From Candidatus Krumholzibacteriota bacterium (GTDB taxonomy: Bacteria; Krumholzibacteriota; Krumholzibacteriia; LZORAL124-64-63): a stretch of DNA of 64,000 bases. The notes under the pieces are model-generated. The model was not told the origin of the DNA. It saw only the letters and a program-made list of their open reading frames with translations, and ran no database searches. The stretch is from the NCBI GenBank assembly GCA_022711765.1, contig JAKLEB010000003.1, forward strand, positions 1 through 64,000. Reading direction: 5' to 3'. The stretch's first letter is position 1, and each line of letters opens with the position of its first letter. Below, piece after piece: positions 43,428 through 53,820 of this stretch. The position numbers and the translations under genes are program-made.

Positions 43428-45728
43428 ATGGCGGCATTGTGGCGCGAATCCCTGGTCTGGCGACTGCTCGCGCTGGTCGGCGGAGCGTTCGCGGTGGTTT
43501 CGCTGATCGTGTTCCTGCTCGTGGATTCGCTGATCCAGCGCGTGGTCTACACCAGCAACGTCGAGGTCTACTCGGAGCGGATCGACGCCATGGTGCACCG
43601 ACTGGCGCAGCAGGCCAGCCGGCTCGCGCTCACCGGCCAGCCGGAGTTCTACCGGCCGGAGTACCAGGACGTCGTCCTGCGGGAGCTGGCGCAGACCTAC
43701 TACCGCGCGCAGGCGACCGAGATCTACCCGTTCATCGTCGACAGCACCGGCATGCTCATCATGCACCCGCAGCGAGAGCGTGCCGACGCCGCGCTGTTCG
43801 AAAGTCTCCAGGCGCGCCGCCGGACACCTGATGCTCGCGGCGAATTCAAGTACACGAAGGCCGACGGCCAGCAGCTGCTCGTCACGTTCCGGTCGTTTCC
43901 GACCTGGGGCTGGGCGGCGGGCTACCGCGTCCCGGTCGCGACGCTCATGGCCGACGCCGCCGCGATCCGCCGGCAGCTGTTCCTGGTCTGGTTCGCCGCC
44001 ACCGCGTGCGTGCTCGTCGCGCTTGCCTTCGTGCTGCGACGCGAGACTCGACCGCTGCGCGAGCTCACCGAGGCCGCGGCCGCCATGGCCGAGGGCGACC
44101 TGATCCGCGCTGTCGAGGCCGATCACCCGGGCGAGGTCGGCGTGCTCGCGAAGGTGTTCGTGCACATGCGCGACGCCATCCGTCGCCAGCTCTCGGAGCT
44201 GCGCGAGAGCGAATCGCGTTACCGCAAGATCTTCGACGCGGGAACGGACGGCCTGCTCCTGCTGGACCACGACGGCGTCATCGTGGCCGCCAATCCGCGC
44301 GCCGCCGCCGCCTATGGCTGGTCCATCCATCAGCTGACCGGGCGCCACATCGAGAGCCTCCTGCGCGAGCACGACCGCGAGCTGGCCCACGCCCTGCGCA
44401 ATCCGCCCGCAGACAAGCCGCTGACGATCTCGAGCCTGACCTGCGATCGCGAGGGCCGCGAGCTGGAGACCGAGATCAGCGCCGTGCGCCTCTCGTTCCA
44501 GAACGAACCGCACGCCCTTGTGATCCTGCGCGACGTGACGGCGCAGCGCCGGCTCGAGCGCCAGCTCCTCCAGTCGCAGAAGCTGGAATCGGTCGGCCGC
44601 CTGGCGGGCGGCATCGCGCACGACTTCAACAACCTGCTGACCCCGGTCCTGGGCTACAGCGAGATGCTGATGCAGGACCCCGACCTCTCGCCCGAGGCCC
44701 GCGCCGACCTCGCGGCGATCCAGCGCGCGGGCGAGCGGGCGCGGAATCTCGCCCGCCAGCTGCTCGCGTTCAGCCGTCGCCAGGTCCTGGAGCTGGTGGA
44801 CATCAATCTCGGCCAGACCCTCGCCGATTTCGAACCGATCATGCGGCGCACGCTGCGCGAGGACATCGAGCTGGTCCTGCACCGCCACGACGCGAACTGC
44901 CGGGTCCGCGCGGACCTCAGCCAGATCGAGCAGATCATCATGAACCTGGCGATCAACGCCCTCGACGCCATGCCCGACGGCGGCCGCCTCGAGATGACCA
45001 CGGCCCGGCGGATGCTGGACCACGCCACGGCGGCCCACCACCCCGACGTGGAGCCGGGCGTCTACGCCAGCCTCGTCGTGCGCGACACCGGCCCCGGCAT
45101 CCCGCCGCAGATCATCGACCGCGTCTTCGAGCCGTTCTTCACGACCAAGGAGGCCGGCAAGGGCACCGGCCTGGGCCTCGCCACGATCCACGGCATCGTG
45201 ACGCAGCACGGCGGCTGGGTCGGCGTCCGCAACCACCCGGCGGGCGGCTGCGAGGTGGAGATCCTGTTGCCCTGCCTGCCCGATCCCGCGCCGAGCGAGG
45301 CCCTGAACGAACCGGCGACCCGGTCCCTGATGCGCGGCCACGGCGAGACGGTGATCCTCGTGGAGGACGACGAGATGGTGCGCGAACTCGTGCAAGCCCT
45401 GCTCACGAAGCACGGCTACGCGGTGCGCACCTTCACGTCGGGCCGCGAGTGCCTCGACGCGCTCATGGCGCAGCCTCAGCCGGCCGACCTGCTCCTGACC
45501 GACGTCGTGATGCCGGGACTCAACGGGCCGGAGCTGCGGGACCGGCTGAAATCCGCGGGGATCCTGCTGCCGGTCCTGTTCATGTCCGGCTACGCGGGGG
45601 AGACCCTCGTGAGGCGAGGTCTCGCGGACGCCCGCGCCGACTTCCTGCAGAAACCGCTGACGCCCGAGCAGCTGCTGTTCAAGCTGCGTCAGATGCTCGA
45701 GGTCTCGCGGCAGTCGCCGCATGGCTGA
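43428..45728 (+). CDS. Hybrid sensor histidine kinase with receiver domain
   Basis: The 766-residue protein has a membrane helix at ~12-35, a periplasmic Cache-type sensor, a second helix near 190-210 and a HAMP region. A PAS domain follows (~275-390), then a HisKA domain with [15 protein letters not shown] (phospho-His near 397). The HATPase domain has [20 protein letters not shown] and [14 protein letters not shown]-terminal receiver (~640-755) has phospho-acceptor Asp near 691 in LLTDVVMPG. No separate response regulator is adjacent, so signalling passes through the fused receiver or a distant partner. TGGAGG precedes ATG 43428. Confidence 0.95.
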   Translation: MAALWRESLVWRLLALVGGAFAVVSLIVFLLVDSLIQRVVYTSNVEVYSERIDAMVHRLAQQASRLALTGQPEFYRPEYQDVVLRELAQTYYRAQATEIYPFIVDSTGMLIMHPQRERADAALFESLQARRRTPDARGEFKYTKADGQQLLVTFRSFPTWGWAAGYRVPVATLMADAAAIRRQLFLVWFAATACVLVALAFVLRRETRPLRELTEAAAAMAEGDLIRAVEADHPGEVGVLAKVFVHMRDAIRRQLSELRESESRYRKIFDAGTDGLLLLDHDGVIVAANPRAAAAYGWSIHQLTGRHIESLLREHDRELAHALRNPPADKPLTISSLTCDREGRELETEISAVRLSFQNEPHALVILRDVTAQRRLERQLLQSQKLESVGRLAGGIAHDFNNLLTPVLGYSEMLMQDPDLSPEARADLAAIQRAGERARNLARQLLAFSRRQVLELVDINLGQTLADFEPIMRRTLREDIELVLHRHDANCRVRADLSQIEQIIMNLAINALDAMPDGGRLEMTTARRMLDHATAAHHPDVEPGVYASLVVRDTGPGIPPQIIDRVFEPFFTTKEAGKGTGLGLATIHGIVTQHGGWVGVRNHPAGGCEVEILLPCLPDPAPSEALNEPATRSLMRGHGETVILVEDDEMVRELVQALLTKHGYAVRTFTSGRECLDALMAQPQPADLLLTDVVMPGLNGPELRDRLKSAGILLPVLFMSGYAGETLVRRGLADARADFLQKPLTPEQLLFKLRQMLEVSRQSPHG

Positions 45729-45754
45729 GCCGGCGGCCGGCGCGGCGGCGCGGG

Positions 45755-46456
45755 TCAATCGCTGAGGAAGCCCCGCACGGAGAGGTAGCGCACCGCGAGC
45801 TCCAGCGCGGTCTCGGACTTGACCCGCTCGGTGTTCAGGACGAGATCGTACCGGCGCGCGTCGTCCACGTCGGCGTGGAAATGCAGGCGGATGAACGCCG
45901 CGCGTTGGCTGTCGCCGGCGCGCATGAAGACGCCCGCCTCGCGCTCGCCGAGACCCCGGCGTTGCATCACGATCTGCACGCGATGGGCCTCGGGCGCGAC
46001 CAGGCGGATGCGCAGGTCGGCCTGGTCGCCCAGGATGAACGCGCCGCCGCGCCCGTGGATGACCACGCCGCCGGTCTCCGCCAGGATCTTCACGACCCTC
46101 ACGAGCGCAAGCGTCGGCGCGTCGTCGCGACATTGCTGGCTCTCGATCATCATCCGCATCTCGGTGGCGATCCGCTCCAGCGTGTCGGCTTCGAGGATCT
46201 CGGCGACCTCGCGGCTCAGCTGCGCGTCGTTCGCGACCAGGTCGATCAGCTCGGGAGCCCAGACCTGCAGGCCGAGCCGCGAGGACAGCAGGAGGGAGAG
46301 ATCGCGGGCGCAGCAGCCGGTCATCCGGCTGATCGTGATGACGGGCGCCCGGCGGCGACCGCCCCCGCGGGCGCGGCTCTGGGCCAGCTGCTCCCGGAAG
46401 AGGTGGTACTGGTCGAGCTGCGTCTTGATGATGTCGTCGATCGTCCCGTCGGACAT
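45755..46456 (-). CDS. Cytidylate kinase-like family protein
   Basis: The 233-residue protein belongs to the cytidylate-kinase-like P-loop group (PF13189 type): VITISRMTGCCARDLSLLLSSRLGLQVW, then ADTLERIATEM and GGVVIHGRGGAFILGD. The usual ISREyGSGGREIA loop reads ISRMTGCCARDLS, with two cysteines in the nucleotide loop, so ATP binding may differ. The second half RYDLVLNTERVKSETALELAVRYL is conserved. GGAGG lies before ATG 46456. It is convergent with the sensor kinase. Its biological substrate is unknown. Confidence 0.8.
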   Translation of the reverse strand: MSDGTIDDIIKTQLDQYHLFREQLAQSRARGGGRRRAPVITISRMTGCCARDLSLLLSSRLGLQVWAPELIDLVANDAQLSREVAEILEADTLERIATEMRMMIESQQCRDDAPTLALVRVVKILAETGGVVIHGRGGAFILGDQADLRIRLVAPEAHRVQIVMQRRGLGEREAGVFMRAGDSQRAAFIRLHFHADVDDARRYDLVLNTERVKSETALELAVRYLSVRGFLSD

Positions 46457-46572
46457 GGCCGGCCTCCGGGGTCGCGAACCTGAGCCGGGCTCACGATAAG
46501 GGGATTTCCGCCAACCGGCCAAGCGGGCGCCGCCCGGCGGCGGCGACCCGGATCGGACGCCGGTCGAGACGC

Positions 46573-49500
46573 TCAGCCGCGCCCCGGAGCGGCGGTCCGG
46601 TCGTCCGCCCCCGCCGCGGGCCGCGGGCTGCCGATCACGAGCCGCTTCAGCCGGGCCACGAGCCCGTCCACGATCAGGTAGGTACAGGGCACGACGAGCA
46701 AGGTCAGCAGCGTGGAGACCGTGAGCCCGCCGACCACGGCGACCGCGAGCGGCTGCATCAGCTCCGAGCCCTCGCCCAGGCCGAGGGCGAGCGGCAGCAT
46801 GCCGAAGACCGTGGTCAGCGACGTCATCAGGATCGGGCGCAGCCGCACGGCGCCGGCCTCGACCACGGCCTGGTCCGGCGCGAGCCCGCGCTCCTCGCGC
46901 GCGATCCGGACGTACTGCACGAGCAGGATCGCGTTGTTGACCACGATGCCCGCAAGCAGGATGACCCCCAGAAGGACCGGCGCGCTCTGGGGCGTCCCGG
47001 TCGCCCAGAGCAGCAGCCCGACCCCGATCAAGGCGAGCGGGATCGAGACGAGGATGATGAGCGGGCCGCTGAGGCTCTCGTACTGGATCGCCAGCACGAT
47101 GAACACCAGGAACACCGCGAGCACGGTGACGATCGTCAGGTTGCGCTGGTTCTCGCGCGCCGCCTCCTCCTCGCCGCCGAAGATGAGCGCGTAGCCGTCG
47201 GGCAAGGCGAGGTCGCGCATCGCCGCGCGCACGGCCCGGCTCGCCCGACCGACATTGGTGACCTCGTCGTCCACGTCGGCCGTGACCCGCAGCTGGCGAT
47301 TCTGGTTCACGCGCAGGATGGTCGTGGGCCCGGTCCCCAGCGACACGTCGGCGACGTCGCGCAGGTAGATCGGCTGCTGGCCGCCCGGGAAGAGGGCGAT
47401 CGCGCCGAGGTTCTCGGGATTGAGCAGCGTCTCGCGCGGCAGGCGCACCCGGATGTCGTACTCGTTGTTGCGGTCGGTGAAGCGGCTCACGATCGTGCCG
47501 TCGAGCGCCGTACGCACGGTCTGCCCCACCTGCGCCACGTCGAGCCCGAGATCGGCCGCGCGCTGGCGGTCGATCACGATGCTGAGCTGCGGACTCGCTT
47601 CCTCGGTGGACAGCTCGATCCCCGACAGGCCCGGCACGCCGCGCAGGCGTTGCTGCACCTCCGCGCCCAGCCGCTGCAGCTGGGGCAGCTCATCGCCCTG
47701 GATCGACACCGAGACGTCGGCGCCGGCGAGGTTGGTCCGCAGGCCGCGGATGCGCGGCGGGCGCACGAAGATCTGCCCGCCGGGGACGCCCAGGCGGTTG
47801 ATCTTCTCCTGCAGCAGGGCGACCCAGCGCGCGGCCGGCATGTCGCGCCGCTCGGTGGCGGGCACGAGCTGGATGCTGAGCGAGCCGCGGCCGCCGCGCG
47901 GCGCCGTGACGCCGCCGAACAGGAAGCCGCCCGCGGTCGTGAACACGTGCCGGACGTGCGGCATCTCGCGCACCAGCGCCTCGATCTCGGCGGCCACCTC
48001 GTTCGTGCGCTCGGGCGAGGCGCCGGGCGGCAGGCGCAGGAAGACGCTGACATTGCCGTCGTCCACGGCCGGCAGGAACTCGTTGCCCAGCCCCTGCGCG
48101 AGCACGATGACGCCGGCAAGGGCGACGAACGCCGCGCCGACGACCAGCCAGCGCCGGCGCACGGCCCGGGCGGCCAGGCGGCGATAGAATCCGGTCAGGC
48201 GCTGCAGCCCCCGGCCGAAGCCGACGACGACGGGGTTGTGCTCCAGTCGGCTCGTGCGCTCCACCCGGGCGAGCTGGGCCGACAGCATGGGCACCAGGGT
48301 GAGCGCGACCGCGAGCGAGGCGACGATGGCGAAGGAGATGGTCAGGATCAGCTCGCGGAAGATCAGCGCGGCGAGTCCGGAGATCAGCAGGAACGGCACG
48401 ACCGCCGCCAGGTTGGTCAAGGTCGACGCCACCACCGCGGAGGTCACCTCGGCGGCGCCGCGGTGCGCCGCCTCCTCGGGGTCCGCCACCCCGAGCTGCC
48501 GGTGCCGGAAGATGTTCTCGAGCATCACGATGCTGTTGTCGACCAGAAGCCCCACGCCGAGCGCGAGACCGCCGAGGCTCATGATGTTCAGGGTGAGGCG
48601 GCCCATCCCCATCATCGCGAAGGTCGCGAGCACCGCGAGCGGGATCGCCAGCCCGATGATGAACGTCTTGCGCAGGCTGCCCAGGAACAGCAGCACCACC
48701 AGCATGGCGAGCCCGGCGCCGAGCAACGCCGCGTCGCGCACGCCGGCCACGGCGCTCTTGATGAAGAACGACTGGTCGGACACGACCTCGTAGTGGATGT
48801 CGGACGGGATGAAGCCGGACCCGGCGAGCCGTGTGAGCCGCGCGGCCACCTGCTGCGCGACGGCGACCGTGTTGGCGTCAGGCTGCTTGCGGATCGACAG
48901 CTTCACGGCCGGCACCCCATCCAACCGCGCCCACAGACGCTGCTCCTGGTGCGTGTCGGCGACCTCGGCGACCTCGGACAGGGGAATGCGCGCCCGCGAG
49001 CCGGCCACGGGCAACAGCACGTTGCGGATGTCGTCGACGGTCCGGAACTTGCCCGTCGTCTTGCCGACGATCTCGAAGCTCGGCGAGGTCACGTTGCCGA
49101 CCGCGACGTCCTGATTCTCGGCGCGGATGCGCGACAGCACGTCGGCCACGGTCAGACCGTAGGAGCGCAGGCGCTCCTGGTCGAGCGTGACGCGGATCTC
49201 GCGGACCAGGCCGCCGGCGACGTCCACCGCGGCCACGCCCCTGATCGTCAGGAGCTGCGGCTGCAGGCGCAGGTCGACCCAGTCGCGCAGGTCGATCAGG
49301 TCGCGCGCGGGCGAGCTGAAGCCCACCTCGAACACCGGCATCTGCGACGGGTCGAACTTGCGGATGGTCGGCGGCTCGGCGTCGATCGGCAGGCGGGCGC
49401 GGGCGCGGTCGAGGTTCTTCGAGGCGTCCTGCAGCGCGAAGTTGATGTCCGTGCCGTAGCTGAAGTGCAGGTCGAGATCGCTCGCGCCCTCGCTCGTGTC

Positions 49501-49767
49501 GCTCTCGAGCTCGATCAGGTCCTCGGTCGTCGCCAGGCTCGTCTCGAGGATCTTGGTGACCTGCTCCTCCATGACCTCCGGCGCCACGCCGGGATAGTCC
49601 ACGCGGGCGTGGATCTGCGGGTAGACGATCTGGGGCAGGAGGTCCAGCGGCAGCTGGCCGGCGTAGAACACCCCGATCACCACGACCACCGACGCCGCGG
49701 CCAGCACGCCGATCGGGCGGTGGATCGAGAGGCTCGGCAGCCCGCTGCGCTGCTGCGGCCCGCTCAT
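46573..49767 (-). CDS. RND efflux transporter (AcrB/CusA-type inner membrane pump)
   Basis: The 1,064-residue protein has the twelve-helix RND layout with two large periplasmic loops. The N-terminus (IHRPIGVLAAASVVVVIGVFYAGQLPLDLLPQ) and helix IV (GGLALGVGLLVDNSIVMLENIFRHRQ) match the drug-efflux HAE family; the Asp in LLVDNSIV is the proton relay. GIVVNNAILLVQYV is the matching helix X segment. Start ATG 49767 overlaps the adaptor stop by 4 nt (ATGA). An outer-membrane channel gene is not adjacent, so TolC must come from elsewhere. Confidence 0.95.
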   Translation of the reverse strand: MSGPQQRSGLPSLSIHRPIGVLAAASVVVVIGVFYAGQLPLDLLPQIVYPQIHARVDYPGVAPEVMEEQVTKILETSLATTEDLIELESDTSEGASDLDLHFSYGTDINFALQDASKNLDRARARLPIDAEPPTIRKFDPSQMPVFEVGFSSPARDLIDLRDWVDLRLQPQLLTIRGVAAVDVAGGLVREIRVTLDQERLRSYGLTVADVLSRIRAENQDVAVGNVTSPSFEIVGKTTGKFRTVDDIRNVLLPVAGSRARIPLSEVAEVADTHQEQRLWARLDGVPAVKLSIRKQPDANTVAVAQQVAARLTRLAGSGFIPSDIHYEVVSDQSFFIKSAVAGVRDAALLGAGLAMLVVLLFLGSLRKTFIIGLAIPLAVLATFAMMGMGRLTLNIMSLGGLALGVGLLVDNSIVMLENIFRHRQLGVADPEEAAHRGAAEVTSAVVASTLTNLAAVVPFLLISGLAALIFRELILTISFAIVASLAVALTLVPMLSAQLARVERTSRLEHNPVVVGFGRGLQRLTGFYRRLAARAVRRRWLVVGAAFVALAGVIVLAQGLGNEFLPAVDDGNVSVFLRLPPGASPERTNEVAAEIEALVREMPHVRHVFTTAGGFLFGGVTAPRGGRGSLSIQLVPATERRDMPAARWVALLQEKINRLGVPGGQIFVRPPRIRGLRTNLAGADVSVSIQGDELPQLQRLGAEVQQRLRGVPGLSGIELSTEEASPQLSIVIDRQRAADLGLDVAQVGQTVRTALDGTIVSRFTDRNNEYDIRVRLPRETLLNPENLGAIALFPGGQQPIYLRDVADVSLGTGPTTILRVNQNRQLRVTADVDDEVTNVGRASRAVRAAMRDLALPDGYALIFGGEEEAARENQRNLTIVTVLAVFLVFIVLAIQYESLSGPLIILVSIPLALIGVGLLLWATGTPQSAPVLLGVILLAGIVVNNAILLVQYVRIAREERGLAPDQAVVEAGAVRLRPILMTSLTTVFGMLPLALGLGEGSELMQPLAVAVVGGLTVSTLLTLLVVPCTYLIVDGLVARLKRLVIGSPRPAAGADDRTAAPGRG

Positions 49768-50864
49768 CGCGCCGGTCCGTCCGCCGGGTCGCCGCCCGAG
49801 ACGCGGACCCGGGCGCCGGGACGCAGGTTCACGTGGCCCGAATGGACGACGCGCGCGCCGGCCGCGAGCCCGCGTGTGATCTCGATCCACCCCGCCGCGG
49901 TCACGCCCGTTTCCACGGCGCGGCGGCTCAGGGTGTCGGCCTCCACCACGTAGACGAAGGCGTCGCCGTCGGCGACCCCCACGGCCGACACCGGCACGGC
50001 CAGGACGCCCCGGCGGCTGTCCAGACTGAACTCGACGCGCGCCAGGAAACCGGGACGCGGTTCGACGCCGGGCGGCGCGGGGTCCAGCACCACTTCCACC
50101 GGCACGAGCCGGCTCGCCGGATCGGCGCCCGGGAAGATCCGCCGGATCCGCCCGGTCAACCGGGCGTCGGGATAGGCGTCGAGCCGCAGGTTCACCGCGC
50201 GCCCCGGCGCGAGGTGGACGACGTCCAGCTCCGAGACCTGCACCTTCACGACGAGCAGGGTGTCCTCGGCGATCTCGAACAGGGTCGTATTCACGGCGAC
50301 CGATCCGCCCTGCTCGACCCGCTTGGCGGTGACCACGCCCGCCACGGGCGCCTTGATGCGGCTGAACGCCACGCGCGTGCGCCAGAGCTCGACGTCGGCC
50401 TGGGCGATGGCGTACGCGGAACGCAGGAGATCCAGCTCCGACTCGGGGATCAGCGCGTCGGCCTGCAGGCGCTCGCCTCGCCGGAACGCCGCCTCGGCGT
50501 TGACGAGCGCGGCCTCGGCCCGCGCGAGCTGGGCGGAGGACTCGCGCGCGTCGAGCTCCGCCAGGAGCTGCCCGGCGCGCACGCGGCTGCCCTCTTCCAC
50601 GAGGACGCTCACGAGCGTCCCGGCCGTCTGGGCGTTGACGGACACCGCGCGGATCGGCTCGACCGGACCGGTCACCGTCACGATCCGGTCGAGGTCGCGC
50701 GGCGACGCTTCGATCGCGGCGACCGGGATCGCTTGCTCGGAACGGCCGCGCCCGCCGGCCGCCGCGTCCGCCGGACTGCCGCCGTCCGAGGAGCAGCCGG
50801 CCACGGCGATCGCGACGGCGGACACGACCAGCCCGGCGATCCGCCACCTGCGTCTCGCTGTCAT
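49764..50864 (-). CDS. RND efflux periplasmic adaptor lipoprotein
   Basis: The 366-residue membrane fusion protein has a lipoprotein signal (VSAVAIAVAGC) and the order of MFPs: barrel-sandwich half VSVNAQTAGTLVSVLVEEGSRVRAGQLLAELD, a helical hairpin (ARAEAALVNAEAAFRRGERL), the second half IKAPVAGVVTAKRVEQGGSVAV and a beta-barrel domain. It links the inner pump to the outer channel. I chose ATG 50864 over the GTG three codons earlier because GGAG spacing fits better. It is the first gene of the two-gene efflux operon. No repressor gene is adjacent. Confidence 0.94.
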   Translation of the reverse strand: MTARRRWRIAGLVVSAVAIAVAGCSSDGGSPADAAAGGRGRSEQAIPVAAIEASPRDLDRIVTVTGPVEPIRAVSVNAQTAGTLVSVLVEEGSRVRAGQLLAELDARESSAQLARAEAALVNAEAAFRRGERLQADALIPESELDLLRSAYAIAQADVELWRTRVAFSRIKAPVAGVVTAKRVEQGGSVAVNTTLFEIAEDTLLVVKVQVSELDVVHLAPGRAVNLRLDAYPDARLTGRIRRIFPGADPASRLVPVEVVLDPAPPGVEPRPGFLARVEFSLDSRRGVLAVPVSAVGVADGDAFVYVVEADTLSRRAVETGVTAAGWIEITRGLAAGARVVHSGHVNLRPGARVRVSGGDPADGPAR

Positions 50865-51003
50865 CGGCTCCACTCCGGTTTCCAGGTGCGACCGTCGATC
50901 ACTGATCCAGGGTATGATACTCCCGGCGGACGAGACCGCGAGCGCCGGCGCGATCGGCCCGTCCGGCGCGACTGGACCGGCAGCGGCCGCGCCCGTCCGG
51001 CCC

Positions 51004-52056
51004 TCAGTCCCGCGCCGGCCGCAGGCCCGCGAGGAACGCCGCGTCCACCCACCACAGGTGCCCGTGTCCGTTGCCCGCCGCCGCGTGCCGCGCGAGGAGA
51101 CCCGCGAAGGACAGGGGCGTCGCGTCGTCGGACCGCGGATCGCGCGCGCTCATGAACACGAACGCGCGGCCGTCCGGCGTCACGTACGGCGACCAGCCCT
51201 CGCGGTCCGGTCCGTTGACGCGGTCGCCCAGGTTCACGGGGCCGCGCCAGGTGTCGTCGGGGCCGCGGAAGACGATCCAGTAGTCGGCCTGCCCGAGGTT
51301 CTCCGGGTGGCCGGCGAGGCAGACGATGAGGTAGCGCTCGTCGGGGTCGACGAAGGCGTTGAACTGCATGGGCGCTGCGTTCACCTGCTCGGGGAGCGTC
51401 TCCGGTTCGCGCCAGCCGCCCGCGCCGTCGGGCCGCGCGCGCAGGATGACCTCGCGCTGCGCGCCGGCCGCGCGCCGCGTGAAGTAGAGCGTGCCGTCGC
51501 GCGTGAGCGAGGGGAAGTACTCGGGAGCGTCGGTGTTGACGGGCGTGGGCAGCGGTCGCGGCGCCATCCAGCCGTCGCCGTCGCGCTCGGCGACCCAGAT
51601 GTTCTCGTCGACCGCGGCGCCGTCGCCGGCCGACCCGTCGCCCACGACCGGCCGGTCGGTCACGAAGTAGAGCCGACGGCCGTCGGCCGCGAAGTGCGGC
51701 TCGAGCCAGTGGTAGCGCGGGTCGGTCGCGAAGGGCAGGACCTCCGGTTCGGTCCAGCAGCCGTCGGCCTCCTGGCGGGTCGAGAGGATCGCGCTGTCGC
51801 GGAAGCCGCCCACCATGAGTACGAAGCAGATCTCTCTGCCGCCCGGCGCGATTGCCAGGTCGCGCGTGAGCGGGCCATGGTTGATCCAACCGGGGGCGAA
51901 GAGCGCCGGCTCGGGGCCGGGGAGGGGCTGGCCGAGGTAGGGGCCGCAGGGGGGAGCAGCGGCGGGGGCGGGGGCGACTGTCGCGGCGACGAACGCCGCC
52001 GCCGCGACGATCGCGACGGGCACCGCGGCGGTGACGCGCAAGACGTGGCGGGACAT
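51004..52056 (-). CDS. Secreted PD40 beta-propeller protein
   Basis: The 350-residue protein has a signal peptide (PVAIVAAAAFVAATVAPAPA) and WD40-like PD40 repeats of TolB type: PHFAADGRRLYFVTDRP, FPSLTRDGTLYFTRRAAG, FNAFVDPDERYLIVCLAG and SPYVTPDGRAFVFMSAR. A six-bladed propeller is likely. The C-terminus LWWVDAAFLAGLRP is typical of this exported group in FCB-type bacteria. GGAGG lies before ATG 52056. Role unknown; usually a binding scaffold. Confidence 0.88.
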   Translation of the reverse strand: MSRHVLRVTAAVPVAIVAAAAFVAATVAPAPAAAPPCGPYLGQPLPGPEPALFAPGWINHGPLTRDLAIAPGGREICFVLMVGGFRDSAILSTRQEADGCWTEPEVLPFATDPRYHWLEPHFAADGRRLYFVTDRPVVGDGSAGDGAAVDENIWVAERDGDGWMAPRPLPTPVNTDAPEYFPSLTRDGTLYFTRRAAGAQREVILRARPDGAGGWREPETLPEQVNAAPMQFNAFVDPDERYLIVCLAGHPENLGQADYWIVFRGPDDTWRGPVNLGDRVNGPDREGWSPYVTPDGRAFVFMSARDPRSDDATPLSFAGLLARHAAAGNGHGHLWWVDAAFLAGLRPARD

Positions 52057-52323
52057 GGGAACCTCCGGGGCGCGTGGGGATGCGTGCGCGTCGAACCTAT
52101 CGGAGGCCTGCCGCGGCGTCCAGGGATTCCCGTTCGCGCAGCGGCGGGCGTCGGGCGGAATGGGTCTGATCTTCACTTCGCGCCGCGGGAAGAGGCGAGC
52201 CAACGAGGCCACTGAGTTGACCTCTGGCCTCGCGCGGTCTCGCCGGACGAGGAAGCCCAGCGATTCCAGACCGAGGAATCCCAGGAGACCGAGCGGACCA
52301 TCGACCACCGCGACGCTCCAGGG

Positions 52324-53820
52324 TCACGGAACGAGCGACATCGGCAGTCCGCCATCGAGCCCGAGGTCCGGCGACACGGTGAAGCGCAACGCGCGCCCCT
52401 GCTCCCGCGCGAACGTTGCGGTGGGCCAGAAGCCCTGCGAGTGCAAGCCGACGAGCATCTGGAGGCGGTAGTCGTAGACCTTGACCTCGTCGGGGGAAAA
52501 CAGCACGCCGATCGTCTCGCCGCGAAACGGTCGCTCAGGGAAGTGCTCTGCGAAGAGGTCGTTGCGGGCGATCGTGTCATCGGCGCCACCGAACAGAACG
52601 GCTCCGCGCGCATCGCCGCCCTCGGCGCGGATCCAGAACACCGTACCGCTGGATTCGAAATCGATCGCCGCGGTCAGCGAATCGGTCGCCACCCGGCGGG
52701 CATGCGGCGATACCGCACCAGACGGGCGGACCTCGGGATCGACCGCGGTAGAGATGTATGCCGACAACCCACGTGCCACATCGTCGAAGTCCACGTCGAG
52801 CGCGTCGGTAAGAAGCGCTTTCACCTCTTCTCGGGACCACGAAGAAACCTTGGTCGCGGTCCCCGAGCACGCCAGGTAGGCGGCTCGCAAACCGGCAGCT
52901 CCAAAACGTTCCCGGACGTAGCCGACGAACACCGCCGCGGCGGGGTAGGTCAGGTCCGCCGACAGAGCCTGGAAATCCGCGCGAACCAGCATGTCGTCGA
53001 GCGAGACGATGCGATCGGCCAGAGACGTCCGGCCGACACGGTCGAGCACACGAGGATGCCGGCCCCAGCGACCGCCGAGATCGGTGGCGATGCCTTCCTG
53101 CAACAACGGGAGGGTGAAGAGCGGCATCTCACCCAGCCACGCGTTGACGACCAGGTGCGCGAGCTCATGCGCATGGCACGGATGGCTGGTGACGACGACG
53201 TCCTGCTGCAGGTTGGCCACGCCGACCGTCGGCGCCCCGACCAGCTGCTCGACCTCGTCCGCGGACATCGCCAAGTAGCCCAGCTTGACGCGCTTGATTT
53301 CCCCCAGACGAGAGGGTGGGAACTCGAGCTGTTTCGTCATGGCGGCCACGCAAGAGTCGAGGACCGCGATCTCCACCGTCCTGCCGCGCGCGACCACGTA
53401 GGTTCCCGTGTCCGCTGGTAGTGATGCCATCTCGAGCATGACAGGCGACGCGAGGCGCCATGCGCGCTCTCCCTCCCGCACAACACGATATGGGTGACGG
53501 ATCTCCTGGCCGCCGGACTGCAGGCTGAGCTCGACCACGGCGCTGCCGTCCGTCACTGGCGCCGGCGACGATACCGCCCAAGTCGCCGCGCCGTCGCGAA
53601 GGGCTCCCACCGCTCGCCAGAGCGGCGAGTCACCGTCGATCTTCAGCGGCTGATCGACGTACCGGATACCAAGGCGTCGTGAAGACACGAGATCCGCCTC
53701 GCGCCAGCAGCCAGCTGCGGCCACGTCGTCGCCGGCCAATACGTAGCGGACGTAGGTCCGCACGAGATCCGCGGGCGTCGTGACGCCCAGGACCAGCGAT
53801 AGCAAGGCCGCGGCTAGCAA
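52324..53820 (-). CDS. Putative gluzincin-type peptidase (HELAH)
   Basis: The 498-residue protein has HELAHLVVNAWLGEM near residue 218, followed about 20 residues later by LLQEGIATDLGG. HExxH with a downstream glutamate in an EGxA context is the pattern of peptidase clan MA (gluzincins). A C-terminal beta-rich segment of ~110 residues (TAAIDFESSGTVFWIRAEGG) follows. The start is uncertain: TTG 53820 has GGAGG at 9 nt and begins a signal-peptide-like segment LLAAALLSLVLGVT. Frame extends 25 codons further up. Codon bias is a little weaker than in the neighbours. I do not recognise a named family. Confidence 0.75.
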   Translation of the reverse strand: MLAAALLSLVLGVTTPADLVRTYVRYVLAGDDVAAAGCWREADLVSSRRLGIRYVDQPLKIDGDSPLWRAVGALRDGAATWAVSSPAPVTDGSAVVELSLQSGGQEIRHPYRVVREGERAWRLASPVMLEMASLPADTGTYVVARGRTVEIAVLDSCVAAMTKQLEFPPSRLGEIKRVKLGYLAMSADEVEQLVGAPTVGVANLQQDVVVTSHPCHAHELAHLVVNAWLGEMPLFTLPLLQEGIATDLGGRWGRHPRVLDRVGRTSLADRIVSLDDMLVRADFQALSADLTYPAAAVFVGYVRERFGAAGLRAAYLACSGTATKVSSWSREEVKALLTDALDVDFDDVARGLSAYISTAVDPEVRPSGAVSPHARRVATDSLTAAIDFESSGTVFWIRAEGGDARGAVLFGGADDTIARNDLFAEHFPERPFRGETIGVLFSPDEVKVYDYRLQMLVGLHSQGFWPTATFAREQGRALRFTVSPDLGLDGGLPMSLVP

